Positions 23,034 to 24,735 of a DNA stretch of 24,735 nt are shown one piece after another; within the stretch, counting starts at the first letter, position 1; each line of letters starts with the position of its first letter. A program made the translations under genes and the position numbers. The notes beneath the pieces were generated by a model. That model ran no database searches. It was not told where the DNA came from and worked only from the letters and a program-made list of their open reading frames with translations. This DNA is from CAIVPM01 sp049242865 (lineage in GTDB: Bacteria > Bacteroidota > Bacteroidia > Chitinophagales > Chitinophagaceae): assembly GCA_049242865.1 (NCBI GenBank), contig JBMLOR010000156.1:1-24735 (forward strand). Direction: 5' to 3'.

Positions 23034-23474
23034 ATGGAACATAACAACAGGCAAGCCTTTTACCATTACTTCATAGAACAAAAATTTGAAGCTGGTATAG
23101 TTTTGCTTGGTACTGAAGTTAAAAGTATAAGAGAAGGAAAACTAAGTTTTAATGATGCTTTTTGCTTGCTCGATAATGGTGAACTTTGGCTTAGAGGATT
23201 ATACATTGCAGAATATAAATTAGGTACTGTAAACAACCATATTGCAGTACATGATAGAAAACTATTGCTCAACAAAAAAGAACTTAAAAAAATAGCCACA
23301 GCTACAAGAGAAAAAGGATTAACTATTGTGCCACTTAAAGTCTTTTTTAACGATAAAAATTTAGCTAAAGTTGATATTGGCATTGCCAAAGGAAAAAAAC
23401 TGCACGACAAAAGAGAAACCATTAAAAAACGAGACAACGATAGAGAGTTGAAAAATTTAAAACTTAAGGTTTAA
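23034..23474 (+). CDS. smpB: SsrA-binding protein SmpB
   Basis: 146 residues from the first ATG after the gap. The family core is complete: NRQAFYHYFIEQKFEAGIVL, GTEVKSIREGKLSFNDAFC, LWLRGLYIAEY, HDRKLLLNKKEL, PLKVFFNDKNLAKVDIGIAKGKK and the basic tail HDKRETIKKRDNDRE. SmpB is the small protein that binds tmRNA and brings it to stalled ribosomes for trans-translation. The start is only six bases from the N run, and the usual few basic residues before the NRxAFxxY segment are missing, so the real start may be in the gap. Confidence 0.93.
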   Translation: MEHNNRQAFYHYFIEQKFEAGIVLLGTEVKSIREGKLSFNDAFCLLDNGELWLRGLYIAEYKLGTVNNHIAVHDRKLLLNKKELKKIATATREKGLTIVPLKVFFNDKNLAKVDIGIAKGKKLHDKRETIKKRDNDRELKNLKLKV

Positions 23475-23641
23475 GTTATTTCTAAAAACAACGATAAACT
23501 ATTGCAACATCAGCAACTATTATTTATGTTATAATGTTTATTAAAGTTAAATAAATACAATTACAAGACTGTAAACTAAAACTTAGCATAACTATAACGG
23601 TAACGCTTCATTTTCAATCCTACAATTTCGCTATACTTCCT

Positions 23642-23649
23642 TATTTTCG
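23642..23649 (+). promoter_or_regulatory. Candidate -7 element of the aldolase gene
   Basis: TATTTTCG is one base from TAnnTTTG and lies 12 bases before the ATG at 23662. The -33 region is poorly defined. Confidence 0.35.
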
Positions 23650-23661
23650 CAAAAAAAAATT

Positions 23662-24729
23662 ATGAGCAAATACGGAACTGGAATTATATATGGCGAAGCT
23701 TTAAAAGCACTTTACGACGATGCAAAAAATAACCAATTTGCATTACCTGCTGTAAATACAATTGGTACAAATACCATTAATGCAACTTTAGAAACTGCTG
23801 CAAAAGTAAACTCACCTGTTATTATTCAATTTAGCAATGGTGGTGCACAATTTATTGCTGGTAAAGGAATGCCAAATGATATGTTGCAAGCCAACATAGC
23901 TGGAGGCGTTTCTGGAGCTTTACACATACATAATGTAGCTAAGCAATATGGCGTAGCTGTAATTTTACATACCGACCATGCAGCAAAAAAATGGTTGCCA
24001 TGGGTAAGTGGATTAATAGATGCTGGCGAACAGTTTTACAAAGAAAAAGGGCAACCGCTTTTTAGCTCACACATGCTAGATTTATCAGAAGAAAGCTTGG
24101 AAGAAAACATTGCAACATCTGTGGAGTTTTACAAACGAATGGCACCCTTAGGGATGGGCATTGAAATAGAACTTGGTGTTACAGGAGGTGAAGAAGATGG
24201 TGTTGATAATAGTGATATTGATAATGAAAAACTATATACACAACCCCAGCACGTAGCCTATTCTTACAAAGAACTTAGTAAAGTAGGTGATTTGTTTACA
24301 GTAGCAGCAGCATTTGGCAATGTACACGGTGTGTATAAAAGTGGTAATGTGCAACTTACACCAGTAATTTTAAAAAATAGCCAAGATTATATCGAAAGAG
24401 AGTTTAAAACAGCAGCAAAACCAGTTTACTTTGTTTTTCATGGTGGTAGTGGCTCTCCTCAACATCAAATTAGAGAAGCTATTAGCTATGGTGCTATTAA
24501 AATGAATATTGATACCGATTTGCAATGGGCTTTTTGGGAAGGTATTTTAAACAATTATAAAAAACATGAAGCCTATTTACAAGGACAGTTAGGCAATCCT
24601 GATGGGCCAGATGCTCCAAATAAAAAACACTACGACCCAAGAGTATGGTTGCGTAAAGGCGAAGAAAATTTTTCAAAAAGATTGGAAGTTGCTTTTGAAG
24701 ATTTGAATTGTATAAATAGAAATGCTTAG
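23662..24729 (+). CDS. fbaA: Class II fructose-bisphosphate aldolase
   Basis: 355 residues, the E. coli FbaA-like (type A) subfamily by length and motifs. It has FALPAVNTIGTNTINATLE at the N-terminus, LHTDHAAKKWLPW with the catalytic Asp and zinc-binding His, GIEIELGVTGGEEDGVDN, AAAFGNVHGVY (zinc His) and VFHGGSGSPQHQI (zinc His and phosphate loop), then KMNIDTDLQWAF. It splits fructose 1,6-bisphosphate into glyceraldehyde 3-phosphate and dihydroxyacetone phosphate, and works in reverse in gluconeogenesis. The gene appears to be transcribed alone from its own promoter and is complete, ending six bases before the window edge. Confidence 0.94.
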   Translation: MSKYGTGIIYGEALKALYDDAKNNQFALPAVNTIGTNTINATLETAAKVNSPVIIQFSNGGAQFIAGKGMPNDMLQANIAGGVSGALHIHNVAKQYGVAVILHTDHAAKKWLPWVSGLIDAGEQFYKEKGQPLFSSHMLDLSEESLEENIATSVEFYKRMAPLGMGIEIELGVTGGEEDGVDNSDIDNEKLYTQPQHVAYSYKELSKVGDLFTVAAAFGNVHGVYKSGNVQLTPVILKNSQDYIEREFKTAAKPVYFVFHGGSGSPQHQIREAISYGAIKMNIDTDLQWAFWEGILNNYKKHEAYLQGQLGNPDGPDAPNKKHYDPRVWLRKGEENFSKRLEVAFEDLNCINRNA

Positions 24730-24735
24730 GTATAT

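Noticed and set aside
23066..23437. 123-codon minus-strand ORF opposite smpB
   Set aside because: smpB is unmistakable on the plus strand; the antisense frame is a codon-bias shadow.

Overview
The window looks like part of a scaffold from an AT-rich, uncultured or draft-assembled member of the Bacteroidota, probably near Chitinophagales. The signs are several TAnnTTTG-type -7 promoter elements, a DUF3127 protein, PspC/PadR operons, YaiO-type outer-membrane and lipoprotein signal sequences, and a stand-alone rfaE1. A run of 100 N (22928-23027) shows it is a draft scaffold. No rRNA, tRNA, CRISPR array, transposase or phage gene was seen.

Left part (1-8234). After the tail of an upstream gene and its terminator comes a GNAT acetyltransferase. 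It is followed by a same-strand cluster closed by a strong terminator at about 8185-8234: a PqqD-like RiPP recognition element (RRE), an ATP-grasp ligase, a fold-III PLP decarboxylase, a urea-transporter/M23-peptidase fusion, a YaiO-like TPR plus beta-barrel outer-membrane protein, and a secreted TPR protein. The decarboxylase has a short N-terminal extension with a YxxP...G pattern that resembles a RiPP leader, next to the RRE gene that could read it. I know of no described pathway with this set and regard it as the best candidate for a new system. The cluster is interrupted by a small element: a frameshifted four-helix-bundle (23S intervening-sequence type) gene between imperfect inverted repeats.

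Middle part (8306-16602). These are mostly housekeeping or metabolic genes: a LOG-family phosphoribohydrolase, a class III aminotransferase, an SSB-like DUF3127 protein, a FAD-dependent oxidoreductase, an aldo/keto reductase and an unknown lipoprotein. Then comes a PadR regulator with a probable operator and a HAAS-like membrane protein, convergent with rfaE1 (heptose kinase, LPS core).

Right part (16712-24735). On the minus strand a promoter near 20417-20449 appears to drive two tandem, paralogous 55-residue peptides, a second PadR regulator and a large double-PspC membrane protein. A separate lipoprotein gene lies beyond. After a 350-base stretch without genes come an AlkB-type alkane monooxygenase (minus) and, divergently, accD, then the assembly gap, smpB and a class II fructose-bisphosphate aldolase.
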